From Streptomyces sp. NBC_00078 (lineage in GTDB: Bacteria; Actinomycetota; Actinomycetes; Streptomycetales; Streptomycetaceae): a stretch of 64,000 nucleotides of DNA. Made by a program: the position numbers and the translations under genes. The notes beneath the pieces are model-generated. The model was not told the origin of the DNA. It saw nothing but the letters and a program-made list of their open reading frames with translations, and searched no databases. The DNA is taken from contig NZ_JAPELX010000001.1 of assembly GCF_026343335.1 (NCBI RefSeq), forward strand, positions 3,658,001 to 3,722,000, in the 5' to 3' direction. This document shows positions 18,131-26,009 of this stretch, piece after piece (position 1 is the first letter of the stretch; every line of letters begins with the position of its first letter).

Positions 18131-18240
18131 TTAGTCGCCTGGCGCATGTTCCACCGGAAAATGCCATATCCCTCACCCCTCGCGCACACGTTGCGTAGTT
18201 TCGGTGTCACTCAGCCGAACCGCAGGCGGGAGGGGAGCCG

Positions 18241-18657
18241 GTGCCTGGAATCGACGAGTGTCTGCTGGAAGCCATGCGACTGCCCGGTGCCAGGGGCGCC
18301 GCACTGATCGACTGGACCAGCGGACTGGCCCTGGGCACCGTCGGGGAGTCCCCCGGCGGCGACCAGGAGACGGCCGCGGTGGAGGCCGCGGAGATCGCCC
18401 GGCTGGCCGCCGAGCAGCACGCGTTCGCGCCCGACGATGCCGTCGAAGGCGGCGCGGCCGGCGCGGCCGCCGATGCGGATCCGCCGGTCGAGGACCTGAT
18501 CGTCAGCAACCGGGACAGCTATCACGTGCTGCGGTTCGTGGGGGCGTCCTTCGACGGGAGCCTGTTCCTGCATCTGTGGCTGACCCGCGCCGAGGGCAAC
18601 CTCGCGCTGGCCCGCATCCGCCTGGGCGAGATGGCAGAACGGCTGGTGCTGGCATGA
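18241..18657 (+). CDS. roadblock/LC7-like protein (diverged)
   Basis: 138 residues from a GTG with GGAGGGG upstream. It aligns by eye with the roadblock protein at 20064: AALIDWTSGLALGTVG against VALVDYTSGMALGTMG, and LIVSNRDSYHVLRFVG against ILITLSDQYHLIRLIS, then a C-terminal helix rich in Ala/Arg (NLALARIRLGEMAERL). An acidic/Ala insertion separates the halves. Roadblock proteins usually regulate small GTPases of the MglA/CvnD type. No GTPase gene is in this cassette. The stop overlaps the next start (ATGA). Confidence 0.65.
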   Translation: MPGIDECLLEAMRLPGARGAALIDWTSGLALGTVGESPGGDQETAAVEAAEIARLAAEQHAFAPDDAVEGGAAGAAADADPPVEDLIVSNRDSYHVLRFVGASFDGSLFLHLWLTRAEGNLALARIRLGEMAERLVLA

Positions 18658-19466
18658 CCACCGTCCGGCACGCCGAGCACCCTCGCCTGCCCGTTCGGGA
18701 CAAGGGAGCGGCCCGCGAGCGGGCGTGGAGCGGCGTCTCGCCGATGCTGACCAGGCTCGCCGCCGAGCGTGCCACCGGCGCCCTGGTCCGCGAACGCGGC
18801 ACGCTCCATCTCGCCGAGGGCCTGGTGGTGCACGCCGAGAGCCCGTACGCACCCGGCCTGGACGTCCTCCTCACAGCCCACGGCGCGCTGACTCCCGAGG
18901 CCTGGCAGCGGGCGCTGGGGGAATCGGACGACGGCCGCGGGGTGGGCCGCCGCCTGATCGACGACGGCCGGCTGCCGCCGGGGGCACTGGAGCTGTGCCA
19001 TCTGACGGCGCTGTACGACGCCGCGTACTTCGCTCTCGCTCCGAGCAGCACCCCGGGCCGTTTCCGCTACGGCACCGCTCACCGGTTCGGCCCCGTCCGC
19101 CCCGTCCCGGTGGCCGACCTGGAGCACGAGACGCTGCGCCGCCGCGACCTCCTGCACCGCATCTGGCCGGACCCGGGCACGGACGAGGTCCCCCTGATCC
19201 GCGCGGACCCCGTCGCGGCCCCCGCCCTCACCCGCCGCCAGCGGACGGTGCTGGCCGCGGTGAACGGCAGCCGTACGGCGGCGGACATCGCCCGCGAGCT
19301 GGGCCGCCTGGCGTTCCACACGCTGGTGGACGTGCGCCGGCTGTCGGCGGCCGGGGTCGTCTCGGCCCGCGGCGAGCCACCCCCGCCGACCGGCTTCGAC
19401 CACCTGCCGCCCGATCCCCACATCACCTTGCTGAAAAGGCTCAGAGATGCGCTGGAGGCCCTTTGA
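18654..19466 (+). CDS. DUF4388-like / winged-helix protein of the roadblock cassette
   Basis: 270 residues. The first half (about 30-110) resembles the DUF4388/PATAN-type adaptor seen in bacterial signalling (LAAERATGALVRERGTLHLAEGLVVHAESP, GRRLIDDGRLPPGALELCHLTALYDAAYFAL). The C-terminal ~80 residues contain a winged-helix-like segment (LTRRQRTVLAAVNGSRTAADIARELGR, then HTLVDVRRLSAAGVV). ATGA overlap with the upstream roadblock gene and 13 bases to the next imply one transcript. Together the domains suggest a scaffold or regulator responding to the roadblock partners. Exact function unknown. Confidence 0.6.
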   Translation: MTTVRHAEHPRLPVRDKGAARERAWSGVSPMLTRLAAERATGALVRERGTLHLAEGLVVHAESPYAPGLDVLLTAHGALTPEAWQRALGESDDGRGVGRRLIDDGRLPPGALELCHLTALYDAAYFALAPSSTPGRFRYGTAHRFGPVRPVPVADLEHETLRRRDLLHRIWPDPGTDEVPLIRADPVAAPALTRRQRTVLAAVNGSRTAADIARELGRLAFHTLVDVRRLSAAGVVSARGEPPPPTGFDHLPPDPHITLLKRLRDALEAL

Positions 19467-19479
19467 GAGGAGACACCGG

Positions 19480-20043
19480 ATGGCCGCCGACCCGCAGGTC
19501 CTCGACGAGCTTCGCCGTCTGAGAGCCCGCGTCCCCCAGCTCACGGGCGCCCTCGCGACCGGCGTCGACGGGCGCGTCCTGGCACAGGACACCCCCGGTG
19601 TCGACCCGGACGGCATGGCCGCGCTCATCGAGAGCGCGCACGGGGCGGCCGTGAAGCTGGCGGACGCGACCGGCCAGGGCGAGCTGCGCGAACTGGTCGT
19701 GCGGGGCGTGTACGGCTATGTGGCGACGTACGCGGCGGGCGACATGGCCGTGCTGACCCTGCTCGCCCAGGACCGCGTCAGCCTCGGCCGGCTCCTCCTG
19801 GAGGGCCGCCGGGCGGCCGCCCGCATCGGCGAGTTCGGGGGCGCCCGCAGGACACCCGCACACCACGCCCGGCCGGCCGGGGAGGCGAAGCATGCCAAGG
19901 CCGCCAAGGACCCGAAGGCGGCCGAGCCGAAAGCGGCCGAACCGGGGGCCGGACCGGCCGCCAAACCGGCCGCCGCACGGACCAGAACACCGCGCGCACC
20001 CCGCACCACCACCGCCAACGCGCGCACCACCACGGAAAGTTGA
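19480..20043 (+). CDS. roadblock-like protein with basic Ala/Lys/Pro tail
   Basis: 187 residues, ATG with GAGAGGAG upstream. Residues 1-115 look like a roadblock/LC7 fold (VPQLTGALATGVDGRVLAQDTPGVDPDGMAALIES; YGYVATYAAGDMAVLTLLAQDRVSLGRLLLEG). The last ~70 residues are a low-complexity tail of AKAAKDPKAAEPKAAEP type ending in Arg/Thr, which could bind nucleic acid or membranes. Third gene of the cassette, 20 bases before the canonical roadblock gene. Confidence 0.62.
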   Translation: MAADPQVLDELRRLRARVPQLTGALATGVDGRVLAQDTPGVDPDGMAALIESAHGAAVKLADATGQGELRELVVRGVYGYVATYAAGDMAVLTLLAQDRVSLGRLLLEGRRAAARIGEFGGARRTPAHHARPAGEAKHAKAAKDPKAAEPKAAEPGAGPAAKPAAARTRTPRAPRTTTANARTTTES

Positions 20044-20063
20044 GAGGACCGAGGAGCACCGTC

Positions 20064-20438
20064 ATGGCCAATACCGAAACCACGCTGAAAGAGGCGCTCG
20101 CCTCCATCGAGGGCGCCACCGGCGTCGCACTCGTCGACTACACCAGCGGCATGGCCCTGGGCACGATGGGCGGGAGCAAGGGCTTCGACCTCAATGTCGC
20201 CGCCGCCGGCAACACCGATGTCGTCCGCGCCAAGATGCGCACCATGGAACACCTCGGGCTCAAGGGCCAGATCGAGGACATCCTGATCACCCTGAGCGAC
20301 CAGTACCACCTGATCCGCCTGATCAGCGGCCGCGGCGGCAACGGTCTCTTCCTCTACCTGGTGCTCGACGCCAAGCGCTCCAACCTGGCCATGGCCCGCC
20401 ACCAGCTGAAAACGATCGAGGCCGATCTGGAGATCTGA
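20064..20438 (+). CDS. roadblock/LC7 domain protein
   Basis: 124 residues, all of it a single roadblock domain: an N-terminal helix (TLKEALASIEGATGVALVD), beta hairpin (YTSGMALGTMGGSKGFDL), central helix with the start of the second half (AKMRTMEHLGLKGQIEDILITLSDQYHLIRLISG), and final helix (NLAMARHQLKTIEADLEI). Best conserved member of the cassette at 18241-20438. Such proteins form dimers that act on Ras-like GTPases; none is encoded nearby, so the partner must be elsewhere or the cassette works without one. Confidence 0.75.
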   Translation: MANTETTLKEALASIEGATGVALVDYTSGMALGTMGGSKGFDLNVAAAGNTDVVRAKMRTMEHLGLKGQIEDILITLSDQYHLIRLISGRGGNGLFLYLVLDAKRSNLAMARHQLKTIEADLEI

Positions 20439-20440
20439 GC

Positions 20441-21032
20441 TCACACGAGCGCCGCGGTGCGGCGTCGCGCCCCGCCCGGGGCCGCGTCGCCCGCGGCGAT
20501 GCCCGTGCTGCGGTACGCCCGGACCGCCTTGCCGGCCGGGCGGCCGCCGTCGGCGAGCCAGTCGACCCGCACCCACAGCAGCGCGCCCCTGGCCCGCTCG
20601 CGCCGTCCGAGCCAGGCGGCCTTGAGCCGCAGCCCGGTGCCGCATCCGGCGAGCAGCATCCCCCCCGGCGGCAGGCACCGCGAACGAGCAGGCCAGCGCC
20701 ACCACGAACGCCAGCAGCAGCCACCAGCGGTGCCCGCGGCGCCAGTTGCGCACGGTGACCGCCCGGTCCTGGAGGACGTCGTGCCTGCCCGCGCGGGCGG
20801 CCGACCGGGCGAGGCCGGCGTACCGCCCGCGGCGGGCGCAGGCGACGACGGCCGCCGCGACGACGAACAACGCCGCTCCGCCCATGACCCCGATCCGCCG
20901 GCCCGTGATCCCCGGCACCAGAACCCCGACGCCCGCCGCGAACACCCCGGCCCACCACAGGGGCGCGGCTCCGGCCCGTACGACGACGGCCACCCGGACC
21001 AGACCCTGGGCTCTGCGATCTCCACGTGCCAC
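20441..21032 (-). pseudogene. hypothetical membrane protein gene, frameshifted in a G7 run
   Basis: The GTG at 21032 has a perfect AGGAGG site. The product has two pairs of hydrophobic helices (LWWAGVFAAGVGVLVPG, IGVMGGAALFVVAAAVVAC; WWLLLAFVVALACSFAVPAAGG). At the seven-base C run (20660-20666, G7 on the coding strand) the sensible frame shifts: removing one G continues as GGMLLAGCGTGLRLKAAWLG to the TGA at 20441, giving a 196-residue protein. The uncorrected frame runs on as shadow sequence across the roadblock genes. This is either a homopolymer sequencing error or a recent or phase-variable mutation. No family recognised. Confidence 0.6.
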
Positions 21033-21147
21033 GTTCCGCCTCCTCGCCGTACGGCACATGCCTTTGGCGGCGCAGGCTAGTGAGCCAACGTGAGACGAGC
21101 CTTAAAGCGGCCTCACTCCAGGTCCCGCTCCAGGTCCCGCTCCGGGC

Positions 21148-22008
21148 TCACTCCACGAACAGGCCGCGCGCCGCCGCCCGTGCGTCGAACTCCTCCAGGC
21201 GGGCCTGTGCGTCCGGCAGGTCGTCGCACATCGCCTCCAGCAGGACGCGGCCCAGCAGCATCGGCGCGCAGGCGGTGTCGAAGGCGAGGCCCGTGCCGAC
21301 GGCGGCGGGCAGGAGGAGATCGGAGACCTTGGCGACCGGTGCGAAAGCGGAGTCGGCGACGGTGACCACGGTCAGTCCGGCTTCCCTGGCGAAGGCCAGC
21401 GTGTCCACCACCTCGCGCGGATGCCGGGGCAGCGCGAAGCAGAGCAGGGCGCTCGCGCCGGCCCGTACGGCGGCCTCGATGCGGTCGTGGATCATCGTGC
21501 CGCCCTCGTTCAGCAGCCGTACGTCCGGATGGACCTTGGCGGCGAAGTAGCCGAAGCCGTAGGCCTGGGAGGCGGCGGCGCGCAGTCCGAGGACGGGCAA
21601 CGGGCGGGAGGCGGCGAGGAGGCGTCCGGCCTTCTGCACCGGTCGCGGGTCGGCCAGCAGCTCCGCGAGGTGCCTGAGGTTCTCGATCTCCGCTTCCACG
21701 GCCTGCTGGTACTCGTTGTACGAGCTCGCGTCCGCCGCCTGTTCCGCCGGGGCGACCTCGCGCAGGTGCTTGCGCAGGGCGGGGTAGCCGTCGAAGCCGA
21801 GGGCGACGGCGAAGCGGGTCACGGACGGCTGGCTGACCCCCGCGAGTTCGGCCAGCTCGACGCTGGACAGGAACGGGACCTCGGCGGCACTGCGCACCAT
21901 GCTGTGTGCGATGCGTCGCTGGGTCGGCGTCAGCCGGTGTCCCTCGAAGAGCGCCTGCAGCCGCCCCGCAGGACTGTCCACCACGCTCATCTCTCCCTCC
22001 ACGCTCAT
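21148..22008 (-). CDS. MurR/RpiR-family transcriptional regulator
   Basis: 286 residues from an ATG at 22008 that overlaps the lyase stop (ATGA); GGAGGGGG is upstream. A second ATG at 21990 also has GGAGG. Residues about 12-85 are the RpiR HTH (LTPTQRRIAHSMVRSAAEV, then LAGVSQPSVTRFAVALGFDGYPALRKHL). Residues about 110-270 are a SIS sugar-isomerase fold (VLGLRAAASQAYGFGYFAAKV; LLCFALPRHPREVVDTLAFAREAGLTVVTVADS). RpiR regulators sense phosphosugars or related metabolites. Co-transcription with the lyase makes it the prime candidate to bind the site at 23601 and perhaps the similar one at hutU. Confidence 0.85.
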   Translation of the reverse strand: MSVEGEMSVVDSPAGRLQALFEGHRLTPTQRRIAHSMVRSAAEVPFLSSVELAELAGVSQPSVTRFAVALGFDGYPALRKHLREVAPAEQAADASSYNEYQQAVEAEIENLRHLAELLADPRPVQKAGRLLAASRPLPVLGLRAAASQAYGFGYFAAKVHPDVRLLNEGGTMIHDRIEAAVRAGASALLCFALPRHPREVVDTLAFAREAGLTVVTVADSAFAPVAKVSDLLLPAAVGTGLAFDTACAPMLLGRVLLEAMCDDLPDAQARLEEFDARAAARGLFVE

Positions 22009-23522
22009 GACTCGTTCCCCCTCCAGATGTCCGTGAACCGGTCCAGCAGTGCGGCCGCCGCCGTCACGTCGTCCGTGAGCGGCCGGTCGGCCTGGTCCCC
22101 GCCCAGCACCGACTCGGCGAGCTCCAGCGCGCCGTACACCGGGAGTTGCGGTTCGGGCCGCAGGCCGCGCTGGTGCAACGCCCGTACGGCGGCGACGAGT
22201 TCGCAGCCGACGACGAGCCGGAACGCGCGGCAGGCGCGCAGCGTCTGACGCGCGGCGAGCGAGGCGAAGCTGGCCTGTTCCTCGACGCCCCGGGAGAGTA
22301 CAGCGTGGCCGAGCGACGCGGGGGCGGAGAAGGCCCGCAGGTCGCCGAGGGCGGCCCCGGCGGCGTACTCGAGGATCATCACGCCGGAGGAGGCGGGCAC
22401 GTCGTCGGCGAGGAAGGGACGCAGGCGGGTGAAGCCGGGCTCGTTGAGCGAGGACAGCCGGGAGGTCGACAGGCGGGCGACCTGGGTGACGGCCAGCCTG
22501 AAGTGGTCCAGGGCGAGGGCGAGTTGGGCCTGGTAGAAGCCGCCGTGGTGGTAGGCCGCCATGTCCTGGGCGGAGATCAGCGGATTCTCGGCGGCCGCGT
22601 TGATCTCGATCGCCACGACCTCCTCCAGGGCGTCCGCCGCGTCCAGCGCGGGGCCGTGGATCTGGGGCAGGCAGCGGAAGCCGTACGGGTCCTGGATCCG
22701 GCCGAGCGGCGGGGTGGGCCGGTCCGCCGCGCCGATCAACTCCCGCATCCGCCGGGCTACTTCGCTGGAGCCCCGGTGCGGGCGGGCGGCGTGCACGGGG
22801 GCCGCGTACGCCTCGTGCGAGCCGTCGACGGCCAGCAGGGACAGGGCGCCGACGACCTGGGTGGCCTGCACGAGCCCGCGCAGTTCGTGCAGGGCCAGGG
22901 CCGACTGGCCGAGAGTGAGGGCGTTGCTGCTGATGAAGGCCAGCGCGTCGTTGTTGTCGAGCTGCTGCGGCTTGGGCGCGCCCGGTCCCCGCCAGGGGTG
23001 TTCGCCGGCGAGTGCCAGTCCTGCCTGGGCGAGGGCGGCGATGTCGCCGGTGCCGACCGAGCCGAACTCGTTGACGGCGGGGTGGGCACCGCTCTCCAGT
23101 GCCTCGCACAGCGCGGTGACGACGGTGGGCCGCAGGCCCGCACCGCCCGCGAGGAGCTGGTTGGCCCGGACGGCGAGCATCGCCCGCACCTCCCGCGCGG
23201 GCAGCTCGTCCCCGATGGCGCCGGCATGGCTGCGCAGCAGTCTGAGGCCGTGCTCGGCGGCCGCCTCGGTGGGCACGTCCTCGTTCCGGTTGGCGCCGAC
23301 GCCGGTGGAGCGGCCGTAGACGCGTCCCGTCGCGGCGATCCGGCGGGCGGCGTCCCAGGAGTCCTCCACGCGCCGCATCGCCTCGCTCCCGGGTACGGGC
23401 CGCGCGGTCCCTTCGGCCAGGCGCACGACGTCCAGGACACCGAGACCGACTCCATCGAGGACGATGAGACCGGCGCCCCCGGACAACGACATTCGCGACG
23501 TGTCCACGATCTGAGACGACAT
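22005..23522 (-). CDS. aromatic amino acid/histidine ammonia-lyase family protein, non-canonical MIO motif
   Basis: 505 residues, normal for the family. The fold is clear: YGRSTGVGANRNE (tyrosine loop), FISSNALTLGQSALAL, GFRCLPQIHGPALDA, NAAAENPL, EEQASFASLAAR. However, the tripeptide that normally forms the electrophilic MIO cofactor, Ala-Ser-Gly in GSVGASGDLAPL, reads GSVG-TGDIAAL: one residue shorter, with Thr in place of Ser. It may use a variant cofactor, act on another imidazole or aromatic amine, or be regulatory. I give no hutH symbol for this reason. GGGGAGA lies ten bases before the ATG at 23522; the RpiR gene follows with overlap. Confidence 0.78.
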   Translation of the reverse strand: MSSQIVDTSRMSLSGGAGLIVLDGVGLGVLDVVRLAEGTARPVPGSEAMRRVEDSWDAARRIAATGRVYGRSTGVGANRNEDVPTEAAAEHGLRLLRSHAGAIGDELPAREVRAMLAVRANQLLAGGAGLRPTVVTALCEALESGAHPAVNEFGSVGTGDIAALAQAGLALAGEHPWRGPGAPKPQQLDNNDALAFISSNALTLGQSALALHELRGLVQATQVVGALSLLAVDGSHEAYAAPVHAARPHRGSSEVARRMRELIGAADRPTPPLGRIQDPYGFRCLPQIHGPALDAADALEEVVAIEINAAAENPLISAQDMAAYHHGGFYQAQLALALDHFRLAVTQVARLSTSRLSSLNEPGFTRLRPFLADDVPASSGVMILEYAAGAALGDLRAFSAPASLGHAVLSRGVEEQASFASLAARQTLRACRAFRLVVGCELVAAVRALHQRGLRPEPQLPVYGALELAESVLGGDQADRPLTDDVTAAAALLDRFTDIWRGNES

Positions 23523-23600
23523 ATAACCCCAATCTCCCCTCAATCCGGACATTCGATCTTGCTCTCCGAGCATCTGTTACCTCGGATTAACGCGGAACCG

Positions 23601-23617
23601 TTGACAAGCTATTCAGA
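23601..23617. promoter_or_regulatory. hutU-like operator between lyase and ABC operon
   Basis: TTGACAAGCTATTCAGA. The reverse complement of the hutU dyad reads TTGACTAGCTCTATTCAGA, so the two share TTGAC-x-AGCT and ATTCAGA with a two-base difference in spacing. Here TTGACA could also be the -35 of the ABC operon (a weak -10, AACTCT, sits 18 bases further). A common regulator of both units is the simplest reading. Confidence 0.55.
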
Positions 23618-23664
23618 TACCAAGAACTCTGCATGACGTTATACAGCCGGGCAAGGGACAACTC

Positions 23665-24699
23665 ATGATCCAGTTCGACGCGGTCCACAAGCGCTTCCCC
23701 AACGGCACGACAGCTGTCCACGACCTCTCCCTGGAAATGCCGGAAGGGGGCGTGACGGTCCTCGTCGGATCTTCCGGTTGCGGCAAGACGACCACCCTGC
23801 GGATGGTCAACCGGATGATAGAGCCGACCTCCGGGACCATCCGGGTCGGCGGCAAGGACGTCACCAGCCAGGACGCCGCCGAACTGCGCCGCTCCATCGG
23901 GTACGTCATCCAGCAGTCGGGCCTGTTCCCGCACCGCACGGTGCTGGACAACATCGCCACCGTGCCGCTGCTGCTGGGCCACGGCCGCCGCAGGGCCCGC
24001 GCCCGGGCGGCCGAACTCCTGGAGACCGTCGGCCTCGCCGCCGACGCCGGCAAGCGCTACCCCCACCAGCTCTCCGGCGGCCAGCAGCAGCGCGTGGGCG
24101 TGGCCCGCGCACTGGCCGCCGACCCGCCCGTCCTGCTGATGGACGAGCCCTTCGGCGCGGTGGACCCGGTGGTACGCACCCAGCTCCAGGACGAGCTCCT
24201 GCGCCTGCAGAAGGAGCTGAACAAGACCATCGTCTTCGTCACGCACGACGTCGACGAGGCCGTGCGCCTGGGCGACCAGATCGCGATCTTCAAAACCGGC
24301 GGCCACCTCGTCCAGTGCGCCTCCCCCACCGAACTCCTCGCCCGCCCCGCCGACGACTTCGTGGCCGACTTCCTCGGCGCCGAACGCGGCCTCAAGCTGC
24401 TGTCGCTGAAGACGCTCGCGGCCGTCCCGCAGGGCCCGGCCCCCGAGGGCGGCGCCTGGACCCTCGTCCTCGACGGGGCGCGCAGGCCGCTGCACTGGGC
24501 CGGCAAGGACGCCGAGGTCCCCGTACGGCCCCTCAGGGACGGCGACTCCCTGCTGTCGGCCCTCAACGAGTCCGTCGCCTCCCCCTCCGGCCTGATCGCC
24601 CGCGTCGACGCGGACGGCGTCCTCACCGGTGTCTCCTCCCGTGACGACATCCACCAGCACGCGGGCCAGGCGCACACGGAAGCCCGGGTGGCCGCATGA
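23665..24699 (+). CDS. OpuC/ProV-type ABC transporter ATP-binding protein
   Basis: 344 residues. Walker A GSSGCGKTT (about 36-44), Q-loop VIQQSGLFPHRT, signature LSGGQQQR, Walker B VLLMDEPF, switch His in VTHDVDEA. The long C-terminal part (about 245-330) has a single CBS-like stretch (VRPLRDGDSLLSALNESV, GVLTGVSSRDDI), as in osmoprotectant and EgtV-type ATPases. First gene of a four-gene importer operon; ATGA overlap with the permease gene. The family imports quaternary amines; here the neighbouring lyase and RpiR genes suggest a histidine-related or aromatic substrate. Confidence 0.88.
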   Translation: MIQFDAVHKRFPNGTTAVHDLSLEMPEGGVTVLVGSSGCGKTTTLRMVNRMIEPTSGTIRVGGKDVTSQDAAELRRSIGYVIQQSGLFPHRTVLDNIATVPLLLGHGRRRARARAAELLETVGLAADAGKRYPHQLSGGQQQRVGVARALAADPPVLLMDEPFGAVDPVVRTQLQDELLRLQKELNKTIVFVTHDVDEAVRLGDQIAIFKTGGHLVQCASPTELLARPADDFVADFLGAERGLKLLSLKTLAAVPQGPAPEGGAWTLVLDGARRPLHWAGKDAEVPVRPLRDGDSLLSALNESVASPSGLIARVDADGVLTGVSSRDDIHQHAGQAHTEARVAA

Positions 24700-25337
24700 C
24701 CATCGACTGGTCGTGGATAGGGGACCACACCGACGACCTCACCAGCCTCACGGTCTCCCACCTGCAGGCGGCGATGACCGCCGTCTTCTTCGGCGTCCTG
24801 ATCTCGCTCCCGCTCGCGGTGGTCGCCCACCGTGTGCGCCCCCTGCGCGGCTTCCTGCTCGGCTTCTCGAACATCCTGTTCACGATCCCGTCGATCGCGA
24901 TCTTCGTGCTCCTGCTGCCGATCAGCGGCCTGACCCGCACCACCACGGTCATCGGCCTGACCGTCTACACCCTGGTCGTGCTGCTGCGGAACACCGTCGA
25001 GGGCCTGGACTCGGTGCCCGCGAAGACCAAGGAGGCGGCCAAGGCGATGGGCACGCGCCCTCTGCGCACGCTCCTCACCGTCGAGTTCCCGCTCGCGCTC
25101 CCCGTGATCATGGCGGGCGTCCGGATCGCGACGGTCATGTCGATCTCCCTGGTCTCGGTCGCCACCTACATCGGCGACGGCGGCCTCGGCCAGCTCTTCA
25201 CCGACGGCTTCCAGCGCAACTTCCCGACCCCGGTGATCGTGGGCGTGGTCCTCACGATCCTCCTCGCGGTGGTCGCGGACGCCCTGCTGGTGGCTCTCCA
25301 GTACGCCCTCACCCCGTGGAAGAGGCGGCGAGCCTGA
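24696..25337 (+). CDS. OpuCB-type ABC transporter permease
   Basis: 213 residues with five or six membrane helices (AAMTAVFFGVLISLPLAVV; FSNILFTIPSIAIFVLLLPI; VIGLTVYTLVVLLRNTV). The cytoplasmic EAA loop reads KEAAKAMGTRPLRTLLTVEFPLALPVIMAG, the contact to the ATPase. Start overlaps the ATPase stop by four bases and the next permease begins one base after this stop. Forms the membrane channel together with the permease at 25339. Confidence 0.87.
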   Translation: MTIDWSWIGDHTDDLTSLTVSHLQAAMTAVFFGVLISLPLAVVAHRVRPLRGFLLGFSNILFTIPSIAIFVLLLPISGLTRTTTVIGLTVYTLVVLLRNTVEGLDSVPAKTKEAAKAMGTRPLRTLLTVEFPLALPVIMAGVRIATVMSISLVSVATYIGDGGLGQLFTDGFQRNFPTPVIVGVVLTILLAVVADALLVALQYALTPWKRRRA

Positions 25338-25338
25338 G

Positions 25339-26001
25339 ATGTACGAACTCTTCAAGAACCTCGGCGGCTGGCTGACCAGCGGCGCCCAGTGGACCGGCCC
25401 CGACGGCATCGCCCACCGCCTCGCCGAACACCTCCAGTACTCGCTCCTCGCGACCCTCATCGCGGCCGCGATCGGCCTGCCCCTCGGCCTGCTGATCGGC
25501 CACACCGGCAAGGGCGCGTTCCTCGCGATCAACCTCTCGTCCTTCGGCCGGGCGCTGCCCACCGTCGGCCTGGTCGTACTGGTCTTCCTGGCCGGCGGCC
25601 TGTCGATGCTGCCGGTGTACGTGGCCCTCGTCGCCCTCGCGGTCCCGGCGATCGTCACCAACACCTACGCCGGCATGACGGCCGTCGACCCGGACGTGAA
25701 GGACGCGGCGCGCGGCCAGGGCATGCGCGGCCACCAGGTCCTGTTCCAGGTCGAGCTGCCCCTCGCGCTCCCCCTGATCATGACCGGCCTGCGCCTCGCC
25801 CTCATCCAGGTCGTCGCCACCGCCACGATCGCCGCGTACGTCTCCTTCGGGGGCCTGGGCCGCTACGTCTTCGACGGCCTCGCCCAGCGCGACCTCGTCC
25901 AGGTACTGGGCGGCGCGGTGCTGGTCGCGGCGGTCGCCGTACTCCTCGACCTGCTCCTGAGCACCCTCCAGCGCTTCCTCTTCCGCCACCGCACCGCATA
26001 G
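25339..26001 (+). CDS. OpuCD-type ABC transporter permease
   Basis: 220 residues, the second permease of the importer. Helices include LLATLIAAAIGLPLGLLIG and GLVVLVFLAGGLSMLPVYVALVAL; the EAA loop is KDAARGQGMRGHQVLFQVELPLALPLIMTG. It is a paralogue of the gene before it, so the channel is a heterodimer as in OpuC and YehYW. The substrate-binding lipoprotein gene follows after eight bases. Confidence 0.87.
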   Translation: MYELFKNLGGWLTSGAQWTGPDGIAHRLAEHLQYSLLATLIAAAIGLPLGLLIGHTGKGAFLAINLSSFGRALPTVGLVVLVFLAGGLSMLPVYVALVALAVPAIVTNTYAGMTAVDPDVKDAARGQGMRGHQVLFQVELPLALPLIMTGLRLALIQVVATATIAAYVSFGGLGRYVFDGLAQRDLVQVLGGAVLVAAVAVLLDLLLSTLQRFLFRHRTA

Positions 26002-26009
26002 GACCCTCG

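Noticed and set aside
19716..20660. Continuation of the 21032 membrane-protein frame across the roadblock genes
   Set aside because: After the G7 run the translation turns into Arg/Gly-rich shadow sequence; the other frame gives a sensible C-terminus ending at 20441.
22005..23522. Calling the lyase hutH outright
   Set aside because: The MIO tripeptide region is one residue short with Thr for Ser, so histidine ammonia-lyase activity cannot be assumed.
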